DNA of 64,000 nt from Bryobacteraceae bacterium. GTDB lineage: Bacteria > Acidobacteriota > Terriglobia > Bryobacterales > Bryobacteraceae. The notes beneath the pieces are model-generated. The model saw only the letters and a list, made by a program, of their open reading frames with translations. It did no database searches and had not been told where the DNA came from. Numbering within the stretch: position 1 is the first letter of the stretch; the number at the start of each line of letters is the position of its first letter. The stretch lies in the NCBI GenBank assembly GCA_019748195.1, contig JAIEPW010000016.1:124001-188000 (forward strand). The letters are read 5' to 3'. Made by a program: the position numbers and the translations under genes. Positions 7,378-16,343 of this stretch are shown here, piece after piece.

Positions 7378-9030
7378 ATGAGGGTGTTCGTTGTTGCCCT
7401 CCTGGCGATCCCCGGCTTCGGCCAACTTCGCGATCTGTTCACCACATCGTCGGGCGATTCAGTCCTGTTCGTTTCCGAGTCGCGGCAGAGTGGATCGGAG
7501 CAGCTTCTGACGCCGAAGATCTTCGCCGCGGGGCCGGATGGCGTGCGCCTGGTGAAGCAGATCGCCCGCGAGGGCGGGCCGGGGTTCAGCAACCATTACC
7601 GTCTGTATCAACCGGTCGCTTCCGAGGGGCTGCGACGAATCGCGTGGAGCGCGCTGCGTGAGTGCGCCGGCGGCAGTTCCTGCTTTCTCAACGAACAGTC
7701 GGTGGGCACGCTGCACCGCGAGGACGGCTCCGAGAGCTTCCACGGCGGGCGCGCGGTGATCAGCCGGAACGGCCGTTACCTATTCGAACATTCTTCGGTA
7801 AGCCCGATCCTGTACCGCGCCGCGCGCGTCGATCTGCAGACGGGCGCGCGCGTGGATCTGAGCAGCGGCGTGTCGCGAGCCGGGCGGTCGCGCGCGATGG
7901 TAGCGTCCAACGGCTTTGTGCTTCTCACCGGACACCCCTTGCAGGTGTGGACGCCCGCGGGCGCAATTTCGATCACCAGCGAACCGTATCGCGCGGCGGC
8001 GATGGACGAATCGGGCGCAACCGTGATTTACGAAACGGCGGAGCCGCGGCGGTTGTTCGTGGTCCGCTGGAATGAGCAGCGGCGCTGGCAGTTGGGTCCT
8101 GGCGATCGCGAGAGTTTCGGAGCCTCGATCAGCGATGACGGAGGCCGGGTGGCGTACCTGACGCGATTGGGAGATGTCGCGCAGGTGATCGTGTCGGGCG
8201 TGGACGGCGCGAACTGGAAGCAGGTGACGGCGGAGCCGGAAGGGATCGCGGAAGTGGCGCTGTCGGGCGACGGCACGACGCTGTGGGCGGCGACCATGCG
8301 TGGCGGGCTGCTGAAGATCGACGTGGCGACGGGCGCGAGCACGGAAGTGATTGCCGCGCCGCCCCGGATCACGCGCCACCTGGGGTCGCTGACGCCCGGC
8401 TCATACAACGTGATCGAAGGCTTGGACCTGAAGGGCGCCGATCCGGTGGCGGTGCTGATGGACCGCCGCGAGATGCATTTGCTTTCGGCCTCGCCGGGCA
8501 GGATCGAGTTTCAGGTTCCATGGGAACTGGAAGTTCCAGGCAGCGATCCGGTGCGCGCGCTCGATGCCGTTTTGTCGGTCCGCGGCGGCGCTGGAGTGTT
8601 CGAGGCAGCGCGGGCGGTGAGCCTGGCCAACGTCGCGCCGCGGGCGTTTCCACTCACCGCTGAAGACGGCTTCAGCCTGCCGCTGATCGCGATCCATGAG
8701 GACTGGTCCGGGCTGGTGACGGGCGACAATCCGGCGCGCCCGGGCGAAATCATACACCTGTATGTCAGCGGGCTGGGTCCAGTGGAGCCGCCTGTGAGGA
8801 CCGGCGAGCGCGCGGGCGTGCTTCACCCCGTTACGCTGCCGTTCCGCTGGGTTTACACCGACGTAGGTACGCATCCGCTGGAGGTGCTGTACGCCGGGCT
8901 GGCGCCGGGGTTGACGGGCGTTTACCAGATCGACGCGCGGATGCCGGCTGGTTTTACGGGGCCGTTGCTGTCGATTGGCATTTACCTCGACTCGGCCGCG
9001 TGGTCGCTGGGACCGCTGCCGGTGCGGTGA
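7378..9030 (+). CDS. Secreted beta-propeller protein with TIGR03437-type C-terminal domain
   Basis: The 550-residue protein opens with a signal peptide (MRVFVVALLAIPGFGQ). Residues of about 20-330 contain repeated blocks of the kind seen in WD40-like/TolB propellers (SISDDGGRVAYLTR, VALSGDGTTLWAAT). The last ~220 residues form the Ig-like domain described as TIGR03437, common in Solibacter and relatives, with the signature NPARPGEIIHLYVSGLGPVEP. The start 19 bases after the preceding stop allows read-through from the ilv operon, but there is no functional link. The protein is likely periplasmic or extracellular; the partner is unknown. Confidence 0.8.
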   Translation: MRVFVVALLAIPGFGQLRDLFTTSSGDSVLFVSESRQSGSEQLLTPKIFAAGPDGVRLVKQIAREGGPGFSNHYRLYQPVASEGLRRIAWSALRECAGGSSCFLNEQSVGTLHREDGSESFHGGRAVISRNGRYLFEHSSVSPILYRAARVDLQTGARVDLSSGVSRAGRSRAMVASNGFVLLTGHPLQVWTPAGAISITSEPYRAAAMDESGATVIYETAEPRRLFVVRWNEQRRWQLGPGDRESFGASISDDGGRVAYLTRLGDVAQVIVSGVDGANWKQVTAEPEGIAEVALSGDGTTLWAATMRGGLLKIDVATGASTEVIAAPPRITRHLGSLTPGSYNVIEGLDLKGADPVAVLMDRREMHLLSASPGRIEFQVPWELEVPGSDPVRALDAVLSVRGGAGVFEAARAVSLANVAPRAFPLTAEDGFSLPLIAIHEDWSGLVTGDNPARPGEIIHLYVSGLGPVEPPVRTGERAGVLHPVTLPFRWVYTDVGTHPLEVLYAGLAPGLTGVYQIDARMPAGFTGPLLSIGIYLDSAAWSLGPLPVR

Positions 9031-9063
9031 ACCCGGGGTCCGCCTTCGCGTCATACTAAGAGC

Positions 9064-10482
9064 TTGCGCCGCAACTGGCTTCTGCTGTTTCTTCTCGCGA
9101 TCGTTTACATCTACGGGCTGGACCGCGCGGGCATGCTCGGTCCGGATGAGCCACGGTATGCGGCCGTGGGGTTGGAGATGGCGCGATCGGGGGACTGGGT
9201 CACGCCCCGGCTGTGGGGGGAGGCGTGGTTCGAGAAACCGCCGCTGCTGTACTGGCTGGTGGGGGCGGGGAATACCGCGGGGCTTCCCGATCCCTGGTCC
9301 GCCCGGCTGCCGGTAGCGATGGTATCGATCGCTTTTCTGGCGTTCTTTTTCCGGGAACTGCGGCGGGAGTGGAATGGGGAGATCGCGCTGGCGGCGTCGA
9401 TGATGTTGGCGACGTCGGCGGGGTGGCTGGCTTTTTCCCAGATCGCGGTGACGGATCTGCCGATGTCGGCGGCGCTATTCGCGGCGGTGCTGCTGGCGGT
9501 GCAGGGGGAATTGACGCTCCGGCGGGCGGCGCTGTCGGGTTTGCTGCTGGGGCTCGCAGCCCTGGGTAAAGGATTGGTTGCATTGGTGTTGTTCGCACCG
9601 GTGGCATGGCATCGGCGAGCCGAATGGAGGCGATTAGGGGTGCTGGCGGCGCTTTCCGCCGCCACGGCCGGACCCTGGTATGCCGCCTGTTACGCAGTGA
9701 ACGGTTGGCCGTTTGTGGAAGAATTGTTCGTCAAGCATCACTTCGCACGGTTCGCGACCGGTGAACTTTTGCATGAGCAGCCGTTCTGGTTTTACCTCCC
9801 CGTGCTGGCGGGGGCGATTTTTCCCTGGACGCCGCTAGCCGGAGCGGTTTTTGTTCGTAAGCCCGAGCCGCGGCTTGGATTCTGGTGGATCTGGCTCTCC
9901 TGGGGATTTCTGTTCTTTTCGCTATCGCGCAATAAGCTTCCGGGATACGTGCTGCCGCTGGCGCCCGCGCTGGCGCTGATCATGGCGGTGGCGGTGTCGC
10001 GGATGCCGAATGCACGAGCCCTGCTGGCGGCAGCGGCGTTCCTGCTGATCCTGACCCCGCTGATTACGCAAGTGCTTCCGGGGGCGCTGCTGAGTGGTTT
10101 GACGCGCGCGGAATTCCTCCTGGATGGGACGGATCTTTTGGCCGGAGCGGGGGCGTTGGTTGCATGGCTGGCGTTCGTGTACTGGCTAGGCCACAAGCCG
10201 CCGCTCGCCGCGTCCGTGACAGCGCTGGGCTTGCTGATGGGAGGCGCGGTACTGTACGCGAAAGCGCGGGTGCTGCCGGTGCTGGATCGCGAGGTCTCGG
10301 CGCGTCCGTACTGGCTTTCGATCGCGCGGGAAGCGGATAGGTATTGCCTGGGCGAAGTGCGGCGGGCCTGGGTGTACGGCCTGAACTATTATGCCGGCCG
10401 GTCACTCCCCGCTTGCATGGAGGGTGATGGCCGGCATCGCATTACGACGGAGGCAATCGAGAAGTCCGGCTCGAAGCCCTGA
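9064..10482 (+). CDS. Glycosyltransferase family 39 (ArnT/PMT-like) membrane protein
   Basis: The 472-residue integral membrane protein has about ten hydrophobic helices. The first periplasmic loop carries GPDEPRYAAVGLEMARSGDWVTPRLWG, the acidic DE motif of GT-C fold enzymes of family 39, followed by WFEKPPLLYWL. ArnT/PMT-type enzymes move a sugar from an undecaprenyl- or dolichyl-phosphate carrier to lipid A or protein on the outer face of the inner membrane. The acceptor here is unknown. The start is a TTG at 9064, the first codon before the first hydrophobic helix; no ATG gives the same N-terminus. Confidence 0.85.
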   Translation: MRRNWLLLFLLAIVYIYGLDRAGMLGPDEPRYAAVGLEMARSGDWVTPRLWGEAWFEKPPLLYWLVGAGNTAGLPDPWSARLPVAMVSIAFLAFFFRELRREWNGEIALAASMMLATSAGWLAFSQIAVTDLPMSAALFAAVLLAVQGELTLRRAALSGLLLGLAALGKGLVALVLFAPVAWHRRAEWRRLGVLAALSAATAGPWYAACYAVNGWPFVEELFVKHHFARFATGELLHEQPFWFYLPVLAGAIFPWTPLAGAVFVRKPEPRLGFWWIWLSWGFLFFSLSRNKLPGYVLPLAPALALIMAVAVSRMPNARALLAAAAFLLILTPLITQVLPGALLSGLTRAEFLLDGTDLLAGAGALVAWLAFVYWLGHKPPLAASVTALGLLMGGAVLYAKARVLPVLDREVSARPYWLSIAREADRYCLGEVRRAWVYGLNYYAGRSLPACMEGDGRHRITTEAIEKSGSKP

Positions 10483-10486
10483 GGGG

Positions 10487-11665
10487 CTAACTTCGCTTGG
10501 AGGAGCGCGCCGATTGGGTCCGGAGCGGCTCGGCGGAGGCGCCGGCGTAGGCGGCGGCCGGGAACACCACTTCGGTATCGACGAACTTCACCATTTCGTG
10601 GATGGGCATGCCCTCTGCTTCCTTATTGAAGAGCAGGGCGCTTCCGGCTTCGTCGAATTCGACGCGAATCCAGTCGCCGCCGCGCACCTGGTCGGTGGCG
10701 ATCAGGTTGGACATGGGCTGCACCAACAGGCGTTCGATGGCGCGCTTCAGGTGGCGGGCGCCGTACTTAACGTCGGTCCCTTCCCGCAGCAGAAAGTCCT
10801 TGCTGGAATCGGAGAGCGTGAAGACAAAGGACCGCTCCGGCGCATTGTTGAAGATGCGCTGCTGCACCTGGTTGAGCTCGATGTCCAGGATCTTGCGAAG
10901 CTGATCCTGGCCGAGTGGCTTGAAGACGACGACCTTGTCGAGCCGGTTCATGAACTCGGGCGTGAATTTCTTACGCGCGGCTTCGACGCCGGAGCTTTTG
11001 ATCTTGGCGTCGATTTTCTCGTCGAGGACGCCGGCGACAGCCTTGAGCCTGGTTTCCGAGGAGGCGAATCCCATTCTGGGATTCAAAAGAGAACTCATTT
11101 CGCTCGCGCCCAGGTTGGAGGTCATGAAGATGAGCGCCCGGGAGAAATCCACCTTACGATTGTCGCCGAGGGTGAGCGTGGCCTTGTCCAGGATCCCAAG
11201 GAGCAGGTTCCAGAGGGCGTCGGACGCTTTTTCGATTTCGTCGAAGAGGATGAAGCTGAGCTTCATCGAGTCGGTGTGATACTGATTGATCACTTCCTGA
11301 CTCAGCAGCGGATGGGTCTCGCGGTGTCCCAGGTATCCGGGGGGGGAGCCGATCAGCTTGGCGATTTCATGGGAGTGCTGGAACTCTGCGCAATCGATTT
11401 TGATGACGGCGCGCGGGTTCCGGAGAAGAGCTTCGGCGGTGGCTTCGACAATGCGGGTCTTGCCGGAGCCGGTTGGCCCCAGGAAGAGAAAGTTACCGAT
11501 CGGCCTTCCGGAAGCTGTCATTCCAGTCAGATGCATCTGATAAATGTTGACAATCTGCTGAATTGCCTCGTCCTGACCTACTATGAGTCTCTTGAGGTTA
11601 TGTTCGAGGTTGACTGCTTCCCGGCCGGTACGGCTCGGGTCTAGCGGGACGTTCGTGCGAACCAT
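10487..11665 (-). CDS. Single-ring Clp/Hsp100-type AAA+ ATPase
   Basis: The 392-residue protein (start at 11665, preceded by AAAGGGG) has one AAA+ module of the ClpA/ClpB second-ring type. It shows Walker A GPTGSGKT, Walker B ILFDEIEKA, sensor 1 in FMTSNLG, and the C-terminal D2-small domain with YGARHLKRAIERLL (sensor 2 Arg). There is no N-terminal ClpN domain, no first AAA ring and no obvious IGF loop for ClpP docking, so it may be a stand-alone remodelling ATPase. An in-frame start 28 codons upstream is less likely. The gene converges on the glycosyltransferase with 4 bases between stops. Confidence 0.88.
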   Translation of the reverse strand: MVRTNVPLDPSRTGREAVNLEHNLKRLIVGQDEAIQQIVNIYQMHLTGMTASGRPIGNFLFLGPTGSGKTRIVEATAEALLRNPRAVIKIDCAEFQHSHEIAKLIGSPPGYLGHRETHPLLSQEVINQYHTDSMKLSFILFDEIEKASDALWNLLLGILDKATLTLGDNRKVDFSRALIFMTSNLGASEMSSLLNPRMGFASSETRLKAVAGVLDEKIDAKIKSSGVEAARKKFTPEFMNRLDKVVVFKPLGQDQLRKILDIELNQVQQRIFNNAPERSFVFTLSDSSKDFLLREGTDVKYGARHLKRAIERLLVQPMSNLIATDQVRGGDWIRVEFDEAGSALLFNKEAEGMPIHEMVKFVDTEVVFPAAAYAGASAEPLRTQSARSSKRS

Positions 11666-11790
11666 CTTCTGCCCCTTTCTCTCTCTTGCGGACCGGCGAA
11701 CTCGGAATCCGCCGTCGTTCCACAAATCCTCAGGCAAGCCGTATACCATTTCGATTCGTCCCCGCCCCTTCCTGTTTCAGCAATGTTCAA

Positions 11791-12510
11791 TTACTTACGC
11801 GGCGGGCGCGATGGCCGCACTTCCACACGGCTGACTAAAGTTCGCTCCGGCAAAGCCAGCAGGTCCATGACGATCTGGGCGAGGTCGCGCGGATGAATCT
11901 TCCAGTCCGCTCCCGCCGCCGATCCTCCGAACTCGGTGTCCACGCTTCCCGGCATGATATAGGTAACCCGGACCCCATCCGCGCGATGGTCCAGCATTAC
12001 CGCTTCACTGAAACCGTTCAATCCAAACTTGCTGGCGTTGTACGCCGCGCCGCCCGCGAACGGGTTTTTCCCCGCCAGGCTGCTGATGTTGATAAGGTAA
12101 CCGCCGCCCGCCAGGCGAAACCGCTGGAGCGCTTCCCGGGTGCAATAGAAAGCGCCGTTCAGGTTCACATCGATTACCTTGCGCCACTCCTCCGGCGTCA
12201 ACTCCGCGGCCGGCTTGAAGATCCCGATACCCGCGTTGTTCACCAGAAGATCCAGCCCGCCGAGCTGCTCGTCGGTCCAACGGAACAGCCCTGCCACCGA
12301 CTCACTGCTGGATACATCGGCAATTGTGCCGACGACTTTACCGGAGCGGCTACCCCCCAATGCGGTGACCGCCTCCCGCAAATCCCTCTCGTTGCGCCCG
12401 CAGATCGCCACAACGGCTCCGGCGTGCGACAATTTGTCCGCGATCGCGTATCCGATGCCGCGCGATCCGCCGGTGACTATTACGCGCTTCCCCGCAAGAT
12501 TCTGGTTCAT
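11791..12510 (-). CDS. Short-chain dehydrogenase/reductase
   Basis: The 239-residue classical SDR carries the cofactor motif TGGSRGIG near residue 12, NNAG in strand 4, and the catalytic SSLAGKN...YNASKFG with Ser, Tyr and Lys in place. The sequence most resembles 3-oxoacyl-ACP reductase-type SDRs that use NAD(P)H; the substrate is not determined. The ATG at 12510 is chosen because AGGA lies 9-10 bases upstream; a GTG six codons earlier would absorb that site. It reads away from the haem operon, with about 100 bp between the two starts. Confidence 0.88.
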   Translation of the reverse strand: MNQNLAGKRVIVTGGSRGIGYAIADKLSHAGAVVAICGRNERDLREAVTALGGSRSGKVVGTIADVSSSESVAGLFRWTDEQLGGLDLLVNNAGIGIFKPAAELTPEEWRKVIDVNLNGAFYCTREALQRFRLAGGGYLINISSLAGKNPFAGGAAYNASKFGLNGFSEAVMLDHRADGVRVTYIMPGSVDTEFGGSAAGADWKIHPRDLAQIVMDLLALPERTLVSRVEVRPSRPPRK

Positions 12511-12612
12511 GCTGTGATCCTGACACAACGCTGGTACCGGGTATACGAAACCGCGGGAAGAACTGTAGGAAACGGAACAATCGCGCCGCGCGTACTAGAA
12601 TGAAATTTGGAG

Positions 12613-13434
12613 ATGATCGAAACCAGCGTTCTCTGGCTGCGCGTCGCCACGGCGCTCTATGGAGTCGGTCTCGCCCATTCGCTCACCGTCATTTTGCGGC
12701 GGGAGAGCCGGACCTTTCGCTTCGCGCTGGGAGCGTTCCTGGCGGGTGCGATGCTGCACCTGGTGTCCCTGGTGGAACACGGGCTGGCTGTCGGCCACCT
12801 CCCGATCGAGAATTTTTTCCAATCCGTTTCGCTGTGCGGGTTCCTGCTGGCGGCGGGTTTCCTGATCGTCCATGCCCGGTACCGCTTCACCGGGCTCGCG
12901 GTTTCGCTGTTTCCGCTGGTGTTTCTGATGGCGCTGGTGGGCAGCATGGAGGTGGCCGTGCCGGGCTGGTCCGACCCGCGGTATCGCAACGCCTGGCTGT
13001 TGGTGCACGTGCTGCTGATCCTGCTCGGCTACGCCGCGCTGGTGGTGACGGCGATCGCGTCTGTTTTCTACCTGCTGCGGGAGCGCCACCTGAAACGGAA
13101 GACGCTGCCCACGGCGGCGACGCGCGCCATTCCGCCGCTGGCGACGCTGGACGAGATCATCTCGCGCTCCATGGGCTTCGGCTTCGTGTTTCTGACGCTG
13201 GGGCTGATCGCCGCGATTACATGGGCGTTCATTGAATCGGGAACCACCTGGATTGGCGACGCCAAGATCGCCATCTCGGTGCTCACCTGGGTGCTGTGCA
13301 TGGTGATGATCTTCCTGCGGGCGTCCGCGGGCTGGCGAGGACGGAAAGCGGCGATTCTCGCCATCGGCGTGCTGTGCAGCTCCGCGGTCACCTGGGTGGC
13401 GCACTCCGGCTTGCGCGAGGCGTTCCTGAAATGA
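12613..13434 (+). CDS. HemX/CcsA-like cytochrome c assembly membrane protein
   Basis: The roughly 273-residue protein has eight hydrophobic segments and belongs to the CcsA/CcmC/HemX haem-handling family. It keeps the N-terminal F-F-Q-S helix region and the late tryptophans, but the haem-binding WWD motif typical of true CcsA/CcmC reads ITWAFIESGTTWIGDAK. That degeneracy is what HemX-type members show. Its position directly before hemA, hemC and hemD parallels the hemAXCDBL operon of Bacillus, where HemX influences the level of glutamyl-tRNA reductase. A role in controlling HemA or in haem traffic is therefore more likely than cytochrome c ligation. The start could also be TTG at 12607. Confidence 0.75.
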   Translation: MIETSVLWLRVATALYGVGLAHSLTVILRRESRTFRFALGAFLAGAMLHLVSLVEHGLAVGHLPIENFFQSVSLCGFLLAAGFLIVHARYRFTGLAVSLFPLVFLMALVGSMEVAVPGWSDPRYRNAWLLVHVLLILLGYAALVVTAIASVFYLLRERHLKRKTLPTAATRAIPPLATLDEIISRSMGFGFVFLTLGLIAAITWAFIESGTTWIGDAKIAISVLTWVLCMVMIFLRASAGWRGRKAAILAIGVLCSSAVTWVAHSGLREAFLK

Positions 13435-13441
13435 GGCCCTC

Positions 13442-14707
13442 GTGCGATTCCTGATCACCGGACTGAATCACCGTACGGCGCCGGTGGAGATTCGCGAGCG
13501 GCTGGCGTTCGGCGATCAGATGTTGCCGGACGCGCTCGACCGCCTGAAGCGGAGGCCGGGCGTGCTGGAGGGCATGATCCTGTCCACCTGCAATCGCGTG
13601 GAGGTGATGACCACAGCCGACGATCGCAGCGATGTGGAAGGATCGCTGGAGTCGTTTCTGGCCGAGTGCCGGGACGTGGAGCGGACCTGGGTGTCGCCGT
13701 ATCTGTATCAGTTCGACGGGCGGGACGCGATCCGCCATTTGTTCCGCGTCGCCGCGAGCCTGGATTCGATGGTGGTGGGCGAGCCGCAGATTCTGGGACA
13801 GCTCAAGAGCGCCTACGCACTGGCCAAGGAGCGGGGCGCGGTGGCGAGTTTCCTGGACCTGATGCTCACGCGCGCCTTCAATGTGGCCAAGCGGGTGCGC
13901 ACGGAAACCGAGATCGGGCAGAGCGCGGTGTCGGTGAGCTACGCGGCGGTGGAACTGGCGCGCGAGATTTTCGGCTCCCTTTCCGGGAAGCGGGTGATGG
14001 TGATCGGAGCCGGCAAGATGTCGGAGTCGGCGCTGCGCCATCTGCGGCGCGCGGGCGTCAGCCACATTCTGGTGACCAATCGCACGCGGCCGAGGGCGGA
14101 AGCGCTGGCGGCCGAGGTGAACGGAAGCGTTGTGGATTACGCCGGATTCCCGCGGGCGCTGCCCGACGTGGATATCGTGATCACCTCCTCCGGAGCCCCC
14201 GACTACGTGCTGACGCGGGAGATCCTGCGTCCCGTGCTTTCCGCGCGGCGCCGGCGGCCGATGTTCCTGATCGATATCGCGGTGCCGCGCAATGTCGATC
14301 CCCAGGTGAACGAGCTGGAAGGCGTGTTCCTCTACGATATCGACGATCTCGAGAAGGTGGTGCACGCAAACGTGGAGAACCGGCTGCAGGTGGCCGAGAA
14401 CGCCGAGAGGATCATCACGGAGGAAGTGGATCGCATGATGGTGCGCCTGAAGGCTCGCGAGGTGGTGCCGACCATCGTGGGGCTGCAGGAGCAGTTCGAA
14501 CTGGTGCGGCAGGCCGAGCTGGACCGGGTCCGCAACAAGCTGGGCCCGCTGAGCCCGGACCAGGAGCAGGCGATTGAAGCGCTAACGCGGGGCATCGTGA
14601 ATAAGATCGCGCACGGTCCCATTTCGGAACTGCGGCGCCACGCGGCGGATCCGGAGGGTCACCGCCTGGCGGGAATGCTGCGCAAACTTTTCCGGTTGGG
14701 CGAATGA
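13442..14707 (+). CDS. hemA: Glutamyl-tRNA reductase
   Basis: The 421-residue enzyme reduces glutamyl-tRNA(Glu) to glutamate-1-semialdehyde with NADPH, the committed step of C5-pathway tetrapyrrole synthesis. The start is GTG at 13442 (MRFLITGLNHRTAPVEIRE). Cys50 in ILSTCNRVEV is the nucleophile forming the thioester. The NADPH domain carries VMVIGAGKMSESALRHL, and the C-terminal dimerisation helix region is complete. It lies seven bases after the hemX-like gene and overlaps hemC by four bases (ATGA). Confidence 0.97.
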   Translation: MRFLITGLNHRTAPVEIRERLAFGDQMLPDALDRLKRRPGVLEGMILSTCNRVEVMTTADDRSDVEGSLESFLAECRDVERTWVSPYLYQFDGRDAIRHLFRVAASLDSMVVGEPQILGQLKSAYALAKERGAVASFLDLMLTRAFNVAKRVRTETEIGQSAVSVSYAAVELAREIFGSLSGKRVMVIGAGKMSESALRHLRRAGVSHILVTNRTRPRAEALAAEVNGSVVDYAGFPRALPDVDIVITSSGAPDYVLTREILRPVLSARRRRPMFLIDIAVPRNVDPQVNELEGVFLYDIDDLEKVVHANVENRLQVAENAERIITEEVDRMMVRLKAREVVPTIVGLQEQFELVRQAELDRVRNKLGPLSPDQEQAIEALTRGIVNKIAHGPISELRRHAADPEGHRLAGMLRKLFRLGE

Positions 14708-15615
14708 GGGATCCTGAAGCGATTATCATCGGGAGCCGCGGCTCCGCACTGGCGTTGTGGCAGGCGAACTGGATCAAGGACCGGCTGGCCGGAGCCGCCG
14801 GCGACATCAAGGTGATCCGCACCACCGGGGACCGCATCACCGATGTGCCGCTGGCGCAGGTGGGCTCCAAGGGGTTGTTTACCAAGGAGATTGAGGAAGC
14901 GCTGCTGGCCGCCGAAATCGATGTCGCGGTGCACTCGCTAAAGGACATGCCGACGGAGCTTCCCGAAGGTCTGACGCTGGCCGCCATCCCGGAGCGGGAG
15001 GACGTGCGCGACGCGATGGTCGGCCTGCGGCTCGATCAATTGAAGCCCGGCGCGCGGGTGGGCACCAGTTCGCTGCGCCGTTCGGCGCAGTTGAAAGCGA
15101 TGCGTCCGGACCTCGTAATGCGCCCGATCCGAGGCAATGTCGACACGCGGATCCGCAAGCTGGACGAAGGCGAATTCGAGGCCATCGTACTGGCGGCGGC
15201 AGGGCTTCGACGGCTGGGGCTGGCGGGGCGGATCGCCGAGCTGCTGGAGCCTTCGGTGATGCTTCCCGCCGCCGGACAAGGCGCCCTCGCCGTGGAGACT
15301 CGCAGCGGCGGACGCGGCTTCGAGCAGGTGCAGGCGCTGAATCATTTTCCCACTCGCGCGGCGGCGACCGCGGAACGGGCGATGCTGCGTGCGCTGGGCG
15401 GCGGGTGTCAGGTTCCCATCGGCGGCTATGCCCGCGAGCGCAACGGGAGCGTGGAGCTCGACGGTTTGGTCATCGCGCCGGATGGATCGCGGGTGGTTCG
15501 CGCGTCGGAACGCGGCGCGGCGGCGGATGCCGAAGCCGTCGGCGAGGCGCTGGCGCGGCGGCTGCGCGAGCTCGGCGCGGAAGCAATTCTGGAAGCGGTG
15601 TACGGGCCGAAGTGA
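14704..15615 (+). CDS. hemC: Porphobilinogen deaminase (hydroxymethylbilane synthase)
   Basis: The 303-residue enzyme polymerises four porphobilinogens to hydroxymethylbilane. Its N-terminus, IIIGSRGSALALWQANWI, is diagnostic. SLKDMPTELPEGL carries the catalytic Asp region. Cys235 in GGGCQVPIGGYA is the anchor for the dipyrromethane cofactor. It overlaps hemA by ATGA and hemD by GTGA, so the three are translationally coupled. Confidence 0.97.
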   Translation: MRDPEAIIIGSRGSALALWQANWIKDRLAGAAGDIKVIRTTGDRITDVPLAQVGSKGLFTKEIEEALLAAEIDVAVHSLKDMPTELPEGLTLAAIPEREDVRDAMVGLRLDQLKPGARVGTSSLRRSAQLKAMRPDLVMRPIRGNVDTRIRKLDEGEFEAIVLAAAGLRRLGLAGRIAELLEPSVMLPAAGQGALAVETRSGGRGFEQVQALNHFPTRAAATAERAMLRALGGGCQVPIGGYARERNGSVELDGLVIAPDGSRVVRASERGAAADAEAVGEALARRLRELGAEAILEAVYGPK

Positions 15616-16343
15616 AGCTTCGCGGACAGCGGGTGGTGGTCACGCGCGATCGCTCGCAGTCGGGCGGGCTCGCGGACCTGCTGGCACAGGCGGGCGCCGA
15701 AGTGGTGGAGCTGCCGGTGATCGCGATCCGGCCGCCGCCCGATCCGGAGCCGCTGCGGGCGGCCGCCAGAAGCGCATCCTGCTATCAATGGCTGGTGTTC
15801 ACCAGCGCCAACGCGGTGAAGTTTTTCTTCGAGGCCGGCCCGGCGATGCCGCTGCCCGCTGTCTGCGCGATCGGCCCCGCGACGGCGCGCGCGGTGACGG
15901 CGCATGGAGCGACGGTCGCGCTGCAGCCCGCGGACGCCGTTGCGGAGTCGCTGGTGGAGGCTTTGCGGGATGCGCGGCTGGAAGGCGCACGCGTGCTGTT
16001 GCCCCAGGCTCGGGGCGCCCGCGAGGTGGTAGCGGTGGGACTGCGCGCTCTGGGGGCCAAGGTGGACGTGGTGGAGGCGTATCGCAACGTGACGCCGGAG
16101 GGTCTTACGGAAGCGGCGGAGCGGGTTTTCGGGTCCGGGGTGGATTGGGTGACATTCACCAGCGGATCGACGGTGAAGAACCTGTTGGCGGCGGTCTCGC
16201 CGGACGCGCTGGCCGGTGTACGACTGGCTTCGATCGGGCCGGTGACTTCGGAGTGGTTGCGCCGGCACGGGCTGCGCGTGGATGCGGAGGCGCGGCCGCA
16301 CACGGCGGAGGGGTTGGTGGCGGCAATGGAGGGGCGCCCGTAG
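15612..16343 (+). CDS. hemD: Uroporphyrinogen-III synthase
   Basis: The start is the GTG overlapping the hemC stop (GTGA), giving 243 residues (MKLRGQRVVVTRDRSQSGGLADLL), the normal length for HemD. The two-lobed fold is recognisable from VVVTR at the start, YQWLVFTSANAVKFF in lobe 1, and VDWVTFTSGSTVKNLL plus RLASIGPVTSEWLRRHGL in lobe 2. The enzyme closes hydroxymethylbilane with inversion of ring D. The family is poorly conserved, so context adds much to the call. Its stop abuts the stop of the convergent kinase gene without any spacer. Confidence 0.93.
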   Translation: MKLRGQRVVVTRDRSQSGGLADLLAQAGAEVVELPVIAIRPPPDPEPLRAAARSASCYQWLVFTSANAVKFFFEAGPAMPLPAVCAIGPATARAVTAHGATVALQPADAVAESLVEALRDARLEGARVLLPQARGAREVVAVGLRALGAKVDVVEAYRNVTPEGLTEAAERVFGSGVDWVTFTSGSTVKNLLAAVSPDALAGVRLASIGPVTSEWLRRHGLRVDAEARPHTAEGLVAAMEGRP

